From an uncultured Schlesneria sp. (GTDB taxonomy: Bacteria > Planctomycetota > Planctomycetia > Planctomycetales > Planctomycetaceae), in the NCBI GenBank assembly GCA_903871875.1, contig CAIQIR010000131.1:1-49505 (forward strand): a DNA stretch of 49,505 nt, given 5' to 3'. The stretch's first letter is position 1. Every line of letters begins with the position of its first letter. Under the pieces are notes generated by a model that had not been told where the DNA came from, did not search any database, and saw only the letters and a list, made by a program, of their open reading frames with translations. A program made the translations under genes and the position numbers. This document shows positions 18,030 through 26,904 of this stretch, piece after piece.

Positions 18030-18890
18030 ATGAAATCGATTCTTTTCGTCTTGGCAATGCTGTCTGTCGGGGGACAAGTGGCTTGGTCTCAATCGCTCAA
18101 CACGATGACGTGGAACATCCGATACGACAATCCCAGCGACGGAGTCAATGCTTGGCCCCAGCGTAAAGATTGGGTCGCAGAGATCATTGTCAAGAACAAG
18201 GTGGACATTGGTGGCTTCCAAGAGGTGCTCTTCGGGCAACTGGAGGACTTGAAAGAACGTTTGCCGGAAATGGACGTTTACGGCATCGGTAGAGATGATG
18301 GCAAAAAAGCGGGTGAGTTTGCGCCGATTTTCTTTCGCAAAGATCGCTTCGAGTTGCTTGATCAATCCACTTACTGGTTATCCACGACGCCCGACAAGCC
18401 GGGCAGCAAGGGCTGGGATGCAAACATCCCTCGAATTGCGAGTTGGATTAAGCTCAAGGATCGCCAAACGGGAATTGCATTTTACGTGTTGAACACGCAC
18501 TTTGATCATCGCGGAACACAGGCCCGCACCGAAAGTGCGACGCTTCTTTTGAAGCAACTGCGAGAACGGTTTGAAAATCACCCTGTTATTCTCACTGGCG
18601 ATTTGAATACGACACCAAATTCGTCTCCCTACAACATCCTGATTGGAGCAGGCACCCAGGTCCGTCCAGTGTTGCTAGACGCTTATGAGCATTCGGCCGA
18701 GAAACCTCTGGGCCCCGATTCCACTTGGAATGGCTTCCACGAGATCGTTCCCCATCGAAGAATTGATTTCATATTTACGACGCAATCGGTCAAAGTGTTA
18801 CGGTTTCAGACCCTCACAGACCAACGCGAGAATCGATTCCCTTCCGATCACCTGCCCGTCGTCACCTCGCTCGAGATTTTGAAACCGTGA
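18030..18890 (+). CDS. Secreted endonuclease/exonuclease/phosphatase (EEP) family protein
   Basis: A 286-residue protein with signal peptide (MKSILFVLAMLSVGGQVAWS). GGAG lies nine bases before the ATG. All metal-hydrolase motifs of the EEP superfamily (DNase I, sphingomyelinase, inositol phosphatase) are present: TWNIRYD with Asn29, FQEV with Glu65, LNTHFDH 154-160 with His157, TGDLNTTP 189-196 with the Asp-Asn pair, RRIDFIF with Asp246, and SDHLPV with His274. It should therefore be an active Mg2+-dependent phosphodiesterase or phosphatase outside the cytoplasm. The substrate (nucleic acid, lipid or sugar phosphate) cannot be decided. Confidence 0.9.
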   Translation: MKSILFVLAMLSVGGQVAWSQSLNTMTWNIRYDNPSDGVNAWPQRKDWVAEIIVKNKVDIGGFQEVLFGQLEDLKERLPEMDVYGIGRDDGKKAGEFAPIFFRKDRFELLDQSTYWLSTTPDKPGSKGWDANIPRIASWIKLKDRQTGIAFYVLNTHFDHRGTQARTESATLLLKQLRERFENHPVILTGDLNTTPNSSPYNILIGAGTQVRPVLLDAYEHSAEKPLGPDSTWNGFHEIVPHRRIDFIFTTQSVKVLRFQTLTDQRENRFPSDHLPVVTSLEILKP

Positions 18891-19050
18891 CACAGTTGTT
18901 CGATCACGGTGCCCTCGGTTCAACTCTCTGGGTGCATGCCCAAATGTTGCAGGTCAGCCCCGTCAATCAATTCGCGAGGGGAAGGTCGTTCGGCACTCGC
19001 GAACTGCCATCAAAAATGTCGTGTCCTCTGGGCGAATTGTGAATTCACGA

Positions 19051-20148
19051 TTAGCCGACGTTCGAGAGAAACCATTTCTGGATTCCTTCGATCAGTCGAC
19101 GGCGCTGGCGAAGAGAGAGGAAAGAGTTGATCGGGATGTGAACGACGTGTTCAGCCAAAAAGACGCTTTCCGAAAATCCTGTCGGAAATGTTGAAGTCAA
19201 TGTGCGAAAGAATGCTGGAATGCAATCCCAAGTCCGCAGTAAGAAGAGCCCCAGTCTGTGAAGATCCGAAATCAATCGATCACGGGAGACGTCGTCGTCG
19301 ACGGTAAAACTCAAAAAGTGTTCGGCATTTAATGATCCCTCCGCGGACTTGATGAACGACAGGCCCTTCGTTCGCTGCAAAGCGGATCGAATGTCTCGTG
19401 TTGCTTCCTGCCGTTTTTGAAACGACTTTCTGTCCTTGGTCGTCGTGGCGAGGAATCGCTTCAGACAGAGCTGGTTTGGAATTCCCGACGCCGGTTTCCA
19501 TCGCGGGGATTCAAGATCACGACGCGATGGCGAGCATTCGCACGATCGCCGCTTGAGTCGTTCATAGACCATTCGAGCGGGACCGAACGTCGCTGTGAAC
19601 TGCCGCAAAGTGGTGGAGCGAACTGGCCCCGAACGAATCGTAAACGGAGAGCCCGTCAGCAAGATCCCACCGTGATCGTTTCCGCCGACCGTTTTGTAGA
19701 GTGAGACCAAGACCCAGTCTCCAGATTGGCCTATCAACCCACCGGGTGTTGCCCCTCCGAGTGCTCGCACACAGTCCTCAACAATCAACAACCCCGGATG
19801 ATCCTGACGGAGTTTGTCGATCTGAGAAAATGGGTAGCCGAATGAATGATCAATAAGAAGCACGGTGTCTTCGTTAAGCATTCCACGAAGAACCTGCTCC
19901 AATTTCTGTGGATCGATGTGAAGGGTCGTGCGGTCAGCATCGACATGAATGACGTGCTTTCCCGCCTGAACCGCCGCCGCGGTAATCGATGGGCAAATGA
20001 ACGCGGGCAGGATGACATTGTTTCGCTGTTCTTCGCAAAGAGCGTCATGCAACATTGCGGCCGCGCTTTGTCCCCAATAGGCAAAACGCATTCCGGGAAA
20101 GTTCTCGGAAGTCCAAGCCATCAGAGATTCTGGAAAGCCAGCGATCAT
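19051..20148 (-). CDS. DegT/DnrJ/EryC1-type PLP aminotransferase-like protein
   Basis: This 365-residue protein shows the fold-type I pattern of sugar aminotransferases. NVILPAFICPS (about 44-54) is the usual cofactor-loop start; LLIVEDCVRALGG (about 120-132) carries the cofactor-ring aspartate (Asp125). The lysine expected to hold PLP is Lys152 in VLVSLYKTVGGNDHGGIL, where the family usually has S-F/L-x-x-x-K-x-x. Family members transaminate nucleotide-linked keto sugars for cell-surface glycans or modified metabolites. No sugar-nucleotide gene is adjacent, and the sequence is divergent, so the substrate is open. Confidence 0.75.
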   Translation of the reverse strand: MIAGFPESLMAWTSENFPGMRFAYWGQSAAAMLHDALCEEQRNNVILPAFICPSITAAAVQAGKHVIHVDADRTTLHIDPQKLEQVLRGMLNEDTVLLIDHSFGYPFSQIDKLRQDHPGLLIVEDCVRALGGATPGGLIGQSGDWVLVSLYKTVGGNDHGGILLTGSPFTIRSGPVRSTTLRQFTATFGPARMVYERLKRRSCECSPSRRDLESPRWKPASGIPNQLCLKRFLATTTKDRKSFQKRQEATRDIRSALQRTKGLSFIKSAEGSLNAEHFLSFTVDDDVSRDRLISDLHRLGLFLLRTWDCIPAFFRTLTSTFPTGFSESVFLAEHVVHIPINSFLSLRQRRRLIEGIQKWFLSNVG

Positions 20149-20594
20149 AGAGCATCTCTCATGGTTTCGTACTGGCCGAGACGGGGTTCAATTCCGTCGT
20201 TCGTCGCTCCCGGCTCGCTGCAGGTAATACACGGTATCGGCGGCCAGGCTGACGCCCATTGCACGCGTTCGACGAATTACAAAGAACGCGATGTCTTTGA
20301 TGCGAGTTGAAAATCGAGAGCGGTTTGAGCAACGGATTCACGATTCCCGCCGAGCGATCGATTTCCATGCTTTATGTCACGCCTTTGGAAGCAATTTGGC
20401 GGCGGGCAATTCCCATGTGGGCCAGCCTCTAACCCGTCACTCGACGACTATACTGACGAGGGATCGTGACGACCATCGACGGCCACTCGATGTGGCGACC
20501 GGGTGGCAAATTGCCGCGAGTCACGTTTCGTCACTCTCTGGTTGAGGTGAATCGCCAGTGCGACAGATATGGCCTTCGGTAAGGATCTTTCGGA
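20149..20594. other. 446-bp spacer, no gene seen
   Basis: Only short frames without protein-like composition are present on both strands. No repeat or hairpin stood out. Confidence 0.45.
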
Positions 20595-22550
20595 TCAATC
20601 CATCGACAGCGGAGGAAGTGGACAATCGAGGGAGGAGCAAATTGTCCGCAGCAACTCATACTCGGCGGGGGTGACTTGCCGATTCTCGCAGATGCACGTC
20701 GCGCAGGCTCGAATCAATTGTTCTTTCAGTTGCGGCGTGGCTTGCTCGAACTGATAGAGCGCGCGGGCAAAATCAATGCGTCCACAGGTCGAAGCATCTG
20801 GGACATCATTCGTCGAGCCGTTCCAGGCTCGAAACGCGGTTTCATAGGTCTTAATGGCATCCTCTGGTGACTCGTTCCCCTTCAGCGCCAGCAGGCCAAT
20901 AATGCTTGCGGCGGCCGCATTCAGCGGTGCTTGACTCGTGAATTTGACCAGGGGTGGCTTGACCAGGCCAAACGCCCGATCCAGATGATGGCAAACGACG
21001 CGCTGCAGGCAGAATTCGAAGAGACTTAACTGCCGATCGGCATCGATCAGTTCGTGGACGCGATCTCGGAATTCCTGGTACTGTCGCGGTGACATGCGAG
21101 ACAATGCCGTTAAGGCCTGAAACGCGACTGTTAAACGGGTTCCGGGTGGTAACGCCTGCATCCGTGGTGCGACGGATAAAGTCTCGGTCAGATCACGGGG
21201 GACTGCGGCAGCTTCAAGTCCTTTCAGTTGCCGTTCACGAATGGCCGAGTCATCGGACAACAACAACGCGTAGATGGCGGCCCGTGCCGAAAACGGGTCA
21301 CCAATAATTTCGCGAACTTCGTCCGTGATACCCTGAGTAAATTCCCAAGCCGAATGCAGCCCTTGGGAATTGGGTGTTCCCATCCGCTTCACGGCCGTAT
21401 CCGCCAACCCCATCGCGCCGATCGAGACGGGCAGTGGAAGTTGAGGCATCCCAGGAAGAGAGGGCCAAGGCGATTTCTTCGACGGTGTGGCTTGGGGTTC
21501 GTTCTGATCCGCTTCAACATTGGTCACCGTCACATCAGGAAAGCGACCATTCCATTGCGGGTCGATCAGGCGAATCCGTTCTTCGAGCGGAGGATGAGTC
21601 GCCAGCAGTGAAGTCAGCCCGTTGGAAAAGCCGCTTGCAAAGAACATGTGACACGCTTCCGATGCATGAACGTTCTTGATCGCGGACCCCGCCTCTAATC
21701 CGCCAATCTTCTTCAGCGCACCCGCGATACCGTCAGGATTGCGAGTGAACTGAACGGCGCTCGCGTCGGCCAGGAACTCGCGTTGTCTGGAGACGGCCGC
21801 CTGAATCAGTCGACCGAAAAATGCGCCGATGGCTCCCAACGCAATCAGCGACAGACCGAACAACAAAAACGCCAATCCCCCTTTGTTGTCGTCGGAATCT
21901 CGGGAACTGGATCGTGGTGCGAACTGGACGACGTACCGCCCGACGATCGAGAGCGCCAGAATTCCGAAGATCAACCCCATCAGTCGGATGTTCAATCTCA
22001 CATCGCCATTGAGCAAATGGCTGAACTCATGGGCGAGCACCCCTTGAAGTTCGTCGCGGGTTAAGTAGTCAAGGCACCCTTGTGAGACAGTGACCACAGC
22101 ATCGCTTGGACCAAATCCCGCAGCAAACGCATTAATACTCCGCTCGTTGGGCAACAGATAAACCGGTGGCACCGGCACGCCCGAGGCAATCGCCATTTCC
22201 TCGACGACGTTCAAAAGCCGCCGCTGAGCCAGTTCGCGCGTGTTGGACGGAATCAGCTGACCACCAAGCAGCATCGCCACCGATTTCCCGCCGGACGACA
22301 GCTCGGCCGTCTTGTACAGGCTGCCGCAAGTCGTCACCAGCAGCACCGCGGAGGTAACAGCCAGAAAGAGTCTGGGATTAAACGGATTGCGTGCCGCCGG
22401 CGACGCCGCTCCGTCGAGCCACACAAACAAGATCAAAACGACGAGGTAGGTCGTGATAATCAGGGCTACGACCGCAATCGCAAATAGCAACAACAGGCGA
22501 CCCGTATTCTTGCGAGCCTGATCCTGCCGCTGGAAAAAGTTGGTACTCAT
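20595..22550 (-). CDS. M48-family (HtpX/Ste24-like) membrane metalloprotease, extended
   Basis: A 651-residue membrane protein. Four hydrophobic segments lie at about 18-45, 60-80, 187-207 and 225-250. The zinc site HEFSH is at 174-178 and the third ligand Glu258 lies in REFLADASAV, exactly the M48 arrangement. The catalytic part ends near residue 330 (HPPLEERIRLID). The remaining 320 residues are soluble and helix-rich, with no motif I know, so the protein is about twice the size of HtpX. The LemA gene lies 54 bp upstream on the same strand. LemA-M48 pairs are common in bacteria and are thought to act in membrane-protein quality control. Confidence 0.9.
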   Translation of the reverse strand: MSTNFFQRQDQARKNTGRLLLLFAIAVVALIITTYLVVLILFVWLDGAASPAARNPFNPRLFLAVTSAVLLVTTCGSLYKTAELSSGGKSVAMLLGGQLIPSNTRELAQRRLLNVVEEMAIASGVPVPPVYLLPNERSINAFAAGFGPSDAVVTVSQGCLDYLTRDELQGVLAHEFSHLLNGDVRLNIRLMGLIFGILALSIVGRYVVQFAPRSSSRDSDDNKGGLAFLLFGLSLIALGAIGAFFGRLIQAAVSRQREFLADASAVQFTRNPDGIAGALKKIGGLEAGSAIKNVHASEACHMFFASGFSNGLTSLLATHPPLEERIRLIDPQWNGRFPDVTVTNVEADQNEPQATPSKKSPWPSLPGMPQLPLPVSIGAMGLADTAVKRMGTPNSQGLHSAWEFTQGITDEVREIIGDPFSARAAIYALLLSDDSAIRERQLKGLEAAAVPRDLTETLSVAPRMQALPPGTRLTVAFQALTALSRMSPRQYQEFRDRVHELIDADRQLSLFEFCLQRVVCHHLDRAFGLVKPPLVKFTSQAPLNAAAASIIGLLALKGNESPEDAIKTYETAFRAWNGSTNDVPDASTCGRIDFARALYQFEQATPQLKEQLIRACATCICENRQVTPAEYELLRTICSSLDCPLPPLSMD

Positions 22551-22604
22551 GGATTCTCAGCAGGAAGAGTTCACAGAGTCTTCTGCATAGATGATTCGGC
22601 CGGA

Positions 22605-23210
22605 CTATTTACCGAATGAGACTTTGGGAGCTTCGCGGGCGACGGATTCGATTTCCAGTAGTTGTGCTTCGGTGAAGCCAAACATCCCCGCGACCATCAC
22701 CGCCGGGAAGACCGAACGCGTATTGTTGTAAGACGTGACCGCATCGTTGAAGGCCTGGCGGGCGAATCCTACTTTGTTTTCGGTCGCAGTGAGTTCTTCC
22801 TGCAAGGCCAGCATATTGGTGTTGGCCTTGAGATCGGGGTAAGCCTCAGACAGAGCGATCAATCGGCCCAGTGCTCCTCCCAGTTCTCCTTCGGCTCGAC
22901 CCAGTTCCTTCATGGCCGCTGGGTCACCAGGATTCGCCGCGGCCGATTGCCCCGCGCTGAAGGCACTGTTACGAGCCTTGATCACCGCTTCCAATGTACC
23001 GCTCTCATGGGCCATGTAGCCTTTGACGCTTTCGACGAGGTTCGGAATCAGGTCGTAACGACGCTTGAGCTGAACGTCGATCTGCGCAAACGCATTTTTG
23101 AATTGATTGCGGCTTAACACTAATCCGTTGTAAACCGCAACGAGCCAGAGGACCACGAAGAGCAGTACACCGCCAATAGCCAGCAATGTGATCAAACCGA
23201 CTTCAACCAT
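22605..23210 (-). CDS. lemA: LemA-family protein
   Basis: The ATG at 23210 has GAGG seven bases upstream, trimming ten residues from the longest frame and giving 201 residues. One N-terminal membrane segment (about 5-27) is followed by the LemA signature LVLSRNQFKNAFAQIDVQL and KRRYDLIPNLVESVKGY (about 30-66). The rest is a long helical bundle. LemA proteins are membrane-anchored with most of the chain on one side; their molecular role is poorly known. The gene is probably co-transcribed with the M48 protease that follows. Confidence 0.92.
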   Translation of the reverse strand: MVEVGLITLLAIGGVLLFVVLWLVAVYNGLVLSRNQFKNAFAQIDVQLKRRYDLIPNLVESVKGYMAHESGTLEAVIKARNSAFSAGQSAAANPGDPAAMKELGRAEGELGGALGRLIALSEAYPDLKANTNMLALQEELTATENKVGFARQAFNDAVTSYNNTRSVFPAVMVAGMFGFTEAQLLEIESVAREAPKVSFGK

Positions 23211-23852
23211 GATCGCACCTCGTAAAGACCCAGGAATCAACCACCCTCGTTACTTCTAACACGTTCACTATCCACTGTCACTCATCCGCGAAGATCGTGG
23301 CAACAAACCTTCCGTGAAAGCCGTAATGGGACTGGCTCCGTAAGCGGTTTGAGCCCCGGTCACTGAAGGGGGATGTGTCCGATCATTGTGCGTTAATCTC
23401 GAGCCCGGACCCATTTCCCGTCTCCAGTCAGTGCTGCGAAAGAAGGAGAAAAGCTCGCAACGCTCAAATCAGGTCAGATTCAACTTATGCGATCTAAACC
23501 AACTGTTTGCCGAGTGCTTGATGACTTGAATTCCCTTGCGCAAAAGTACTTGACTTCGTGCTGGCTCGACGTAGGTTGTTGCTACGTGTGATTCTCTGCA
23601 TCGTTGTGGTGTGCGCCGAGCGTTTCGTAAGAATCGCGGAATGTTCGGGAAAGACTGCGGTTTTCGCCTGAAGTAATCCACCCGTTGGAAGAGTCGATCA
23701 GGCGCGGTTGATGAGATCGTTGAGTTTTCGGAAGCCGTGCTCGAGCGGTTCGAGGTGATGGACCACGAAGATAATAGGTCCTTGCTAACAATTGTTTCTG
23801 TGGCCTGAACTTCTCGTTGCTCTAAATACAATTCGGTAGTGCTTGGTCGTCT
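23211..23852. other. 642-bp divergent intergenic region, no gene seen
   Basis: The stretch separates lemA (minus) from the membrane glycosyltransferase-like gene (plus) and must hold both promoters. I could not identify convincing -35/-10 pairs. Short frames here look like chance. Confidence 0.45.
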
Positions 23853-25373
23853 ATGTCAATTTCCTCTCCCATACCACTCAAGGACGGCTTGACTTCAGCT
23901 CCCGGCACATCGCATTTCCGGTGGGAGCTTACCCGCTACGGCACGATCGGGTTGATCGGAATTGTTTTCCTGGCAACGATTCGGGACGGTCACACTTGGG
24001 GTGATGACTTTGCTCAGTATTTGAAGCACGCCGAAAATATTTGTCATCTTCGCCCGTATTCCGATACGGGGTACATCTATAATCCACAGAACGCGATTAT
24101 TGGCCCGCGGGCTTATCCTCCCGGGTTTCCCGCCGCACTCGCGCTGGTGAGCGTCATCTGCGGATCGACTTTGACCGTATTCAAGATCGTGGACGTGCTC
24201 TTCTTTGTCGTAGCGTTGCTGATTGCCGTTCGACTGTTTTCCCGCGATCTCCATCAGCGAAATGTCTTGATCTTTTTGATCATCGTTGGTTTCAGTCCAG
24301 TGTACTGGGAGTATAAGGATAACATCGCTTCAGAACACTTGTTTATGCCGCTCTGGTACGCGACGCTGCTGGTTGCGGACGATTGGTATCGGCAGAAAAA
24401 AGTCTATGGCAGTCAGACGCTGCATGGAGCGTTACTGGGGTTGTTGATCTTTCTGACCTGCGCCACACGAACGGTTGGTACTGTCTTATTGCCCACGATC
24501 TTCGTATGCGAAGCACTGATTGCGCGCAGGGTCACTCGCGTAGGCGTCGTCGCGATCTTAACGTCGGTGTTTCTGCTGGCCTTGCAGCGACTCGTGCTGC
24601 CTGCTTCAGGCTCGGGCTACGTCGAACAGCTCAGCGGAATAAGTCTGAAAAGCATGGCGTCAAACGCTTACAGCGACATTTCTGCTTTCGCACTGATCTG
24701 GCAAAATCCGTATTGGCCGGGCGTGCGTAAACTCACAGGATTGGTTTTCGTAATCTTGGCTGCCGTTGGATTTCTCCGGGCCAACCTGCGTCAACCGACT
24801 TCGGTAGGGATTGCTTTGGCGGGCTATTTTGCGCTGATCGTCGTCTGGCCTTCGGCCGACGGCGTGCGAATGATTCTGCCATTATTTCCCGGATTTCTGT
24901 TCTACCTGCTGATCGGTATCGGTACATGGCGACCCTTTCAGTATTCAGCAAATGCAGGAAGTCTCGCGTTACTCGTGTTCTCCTTGATCTCGTTCGGGGC
25001 CGCTTACTCGGCGGCCGATTTTGGCCGGTTGTCCACAGGTGTCGAAACGCCGGCAGCTCAGGAATTGTTTGAATTCATTCGCAGTCAAACGCAGCCCGAT
25101 GAAGGGTGCCTGTTTTTCAAGCCTCGCGCCTTGGCCCTCTATACAGGGCGGCGGTCGTCAGCGTTTCCTTTGGGGACGGACGAGCGGACGTTCTGGCAAT
25201 ATGCCACCGACATTAAATCCGATCTGATTATCGTCCGCGCCGATGCCGCCGACCAGAAGTCCGATGATCAGACCTTCGAAATGAGTGCGTCATTCGCTTC
25301 CCCGCAGGTGAAAGAAGTGTTTCAGAATTCAATGTTCCACGTCTACCGCCGGACTCCGCCCACAGTGGAGTAA
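23853..25373 (+). CDS. Polytopic membrane protein, GT-C (family 39-like) glycosyltransferase
   Basis: A 506-residue protein with about ten hydrophobic segments between residues 30 and 390 and a soluble C-terminal domain of about 110 residues. In the first periplasmic loop GHTWGDDFAQYLKHA (about 47-61) holds an adjacent DD pair, as in the GT-C fold of lipid-linked sugar transferases (ArnT/PMT-like). Further along, ARAYPPG-like GPRAYPPGFPAAL (about 87-99) matches the second family block. Such enzymes move a sugar from a polyprenyl phosphate carrier onto lipid or protein. The acceptor is unknown. Confidence 0.75.
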   Translation: MSISSPIPLKDGLTSAPGTSHFRWELTRYGTIGLIGIVFLATIRDGHTWGDDFAQYLKHAENICHLRPYSDTGYIYNPQNAIIGPRAYPPGFPAALALVSVICGSTLTVFKIVDVLFFVVALLIAVRLFSRDLHQRNVLIFLIIVGFSPVYWEYKDNIASEHLFMPLWYATLLVADDWYRQKKVYGSQTLHGALLGLLIFLTCATRTVGTVLLPTIFVCEALIARRVTRVGVVAILTSVFLLALQRLVLPASGSGYVEQLSGISLKSMASNAYSDISAFALIWQNPYWPGVRKLTGLVFVILAAVGFLRANLRQPTSVGIALAGYFALIVVWPSADGVRMILPLFPGFLFYLLIGIGTWRPFQYSANAGSLALLVFSLISFGAAYSAADFGRLSTGVETPAAQELFEFIRSQTQPDEGCLFFKPRALALYTGRRSSAFPLGTDERTFWQYATDIKSDLIIVRADAADQKSDDQTFEMSASFASPQVKEVFQNSMFHVYRRTPPTVE

Positions 25374-25721
25374 CCGCCGACACAGGCGTTGATCGTTCTG
25401 GATCCGCCAATCGGATCAACCGAGACGCCGTCCGTTTGATTCGAGATTTTTCTTGAGCGCTCTGATCGCGATCGCCTTGAACTGATTCGCGCCCCGTTTC
25501 GCAGGCAAGCCCTCGGTTCTGTCGGCCGCCACATCTTTACGGAAATCTTGCGAATGCTCTTCGAAATCGAATCGAATGGAGCACCAGCGCCGTTGTTGTG
25601 ATGCCTGGCATTCAGCGAATGCTGTTTAACTCGTTTACATTCTGTCGATAACATGTCTACGCGGTGTAAACGATGTGGGTCTTTCTGGCGTGGCATCGCC
25701 GTCCTTGGCGGAATATCCCAA
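25374..25721. other. 348-bp spacer upstream of blaI-like gene
   Basis: No gene seen. It should contain the promoter and any BlaI operator, but I found no convincing TACA/TGTA-type dyad by eye. Confidence 0.4.
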
Positions 25722-26129
25722 ATGACAACCTCTCGCCTTCCCGTCAGCGATTCCGAACGTGAGGTACTGCACGTGCTGTGGGATGGCGGCCCCCTCGCTG
25801 TTCGAGATGTTCAAGCGGGACTTGCTTCGCGGCAACTGATCTGGCAGCGATCAACCGTGATTACGCTGCTGCAGTGGCTGGAGAAGAAAGGGTACGTGCA
25901 GAGCGATCGCAGCCATCACGCCTTTGTCTTTCGCGCTGTCGTCACGCGAGACCAATTGGTCCGACAGCGACTACAGGAAGTCGCCGATGAACTGTATCAG
26001 GGTGCTTCCGCTCCCATGTTATTGGCGTTCGCTCAGCAACAGACACTGACGGCCGAGGAAATATCTGAATTGCGACAACTGATTGATGAACTTGGGGCGC
26101 GTCAGGTTAAGGACAAACGGAAACGGTAG
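25722..26129 (+). CDS. BlaI/MecI/CopY-family repressor
   Basis: I chose the ATG at 25722 (135 residues), with GGCGGA nine bases upstream, because it gives the usual length and N-terminus. RLPVSDSEREVLHVLWDGGP starts the winged helix, RQLIWQRSTVITLLQWLEKKGY (about 37-58) is the recognition helix and wing, and the C-terminal helices (about 75-130) form the dimer and cleavage region. Such repressors hold genes off until cleaved through the partner M56 (BlaR1-like) sensor protease. The partner here starts 24 bp downstream but is truncated, so this repressor may be orphaned. Confidence 0.9.
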   Translation: MTTSRLPVSDSEREVLHVLWDGGPLAVRDVQAGLASRQLIWQRSTVITLLQWLEKKGYVQSDRSHHAFVFRAVVTRDQLVRQRLQEVADELYQGASAPMLLAFAQQQTLTAEEISELRQLIDELGARQVKDKRKR

Positions 26130-26152
26130 GTCTACCAAACGGCGAGGTTCAC

Positions 26153-26588
26153 ATGAGTACTCAATGGTGGTTGATTCAGAATGGCCTGATCGTTTTGGGA
26201 TTGCTTCCCGCCGTATGGCTGTTGTGTTGGATGTTTCGCTGGCGGCCTGCGTGTCAGCATTGGCTGTGGCTGCTGCTGCTGATCAAGCTTGTTTTGCCTC
26301 CCGTGTTTTTCTGGCCCGTTTCACTGTTTCAGTGGATGCCAGAAGTCGTGACGACGTCACTGCTCAAAGACAGACGACAAGGGCGGCACTGAGGGGGGCG
26401 GCAATCGCTCGAAGTCTGGGGCAGACAGTCAAGGTGGCAGCGGTTCGGATGGTGGATACGGGTATGGCTTCAGCGGACAAGGAGGTGGCGGGGGCGGCGG
26501 CGGTGGTGGTAGCAACTCAGGAACCAGTCGAGTGAGAACCAGCAAGCCCGATGCAACTGGTGGTGAAACACCACGCAATAAACAATAA
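26153..26588 (+). pseudogene. Truncated, frameshifted M56 (BlaR1-like) partner with Gly-rich tail
   Basis: An ATG with GAGG five bases upstream opens a 79-residue frame with two membrane segments (about 6-28 and 36-58), as at the N-terminus of M56/BlaR1 sensor proteases. It stops at 26390 without the HExxH zinc site. From 26352 to 26588 the +1 frame is open and encodes a striking low-complexity tail with a run of ten glycines and many Ser, Asp and Lys. A +1 shift anywhere in 26352-26389 would fuse both into about 145 residues. Most likely a full-length M56 gene lost its catalytic middle and its frame. Alternatively it is a small membrane protein plus a programmed shift. Confidence 0.6.
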
Positions 26589-26904
26589 GCCGATGGTCCT
26601 GGTTGGGAATGCCCCATTGCACCTGGGACAGTGACCGTTTGGGATGAAGCAAACGGTCGCACGCGAGATGGTCGGCAAGAAGAAGCGACAATCCGACGGC
26701 CGACGACGAAAATTGGGCGACATCCGCGAACTCATGTTGGAGATCGCAAATCCCAAGACGTCGTTATCGGACTCGTTCTCTTTGCCATCCACGATTGAGC
26801 AGATCAGGCCCAGTGGCCTGTGTCGTTCTCTGCTGTCGTCCGGTTAGCGGGCCATCTGCTGTACCGTGCATGTGTCGACGGGAGTTTCCGTGGCAGAGTG
26901 GTGT
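26589..26904. other. 316-bp spacer, no gene seen
   Basis: Short frames on both strands without family resemblance. It may be further remains of the M56 region. Confidence 0.4.

Noticed and set aside
26352-26588. Glycine-rich frame as an independent gene
   Set aside because: It has no start codon with a ribosome site and overlaps the M56-like frame; better explained as its out-of-frame tail.
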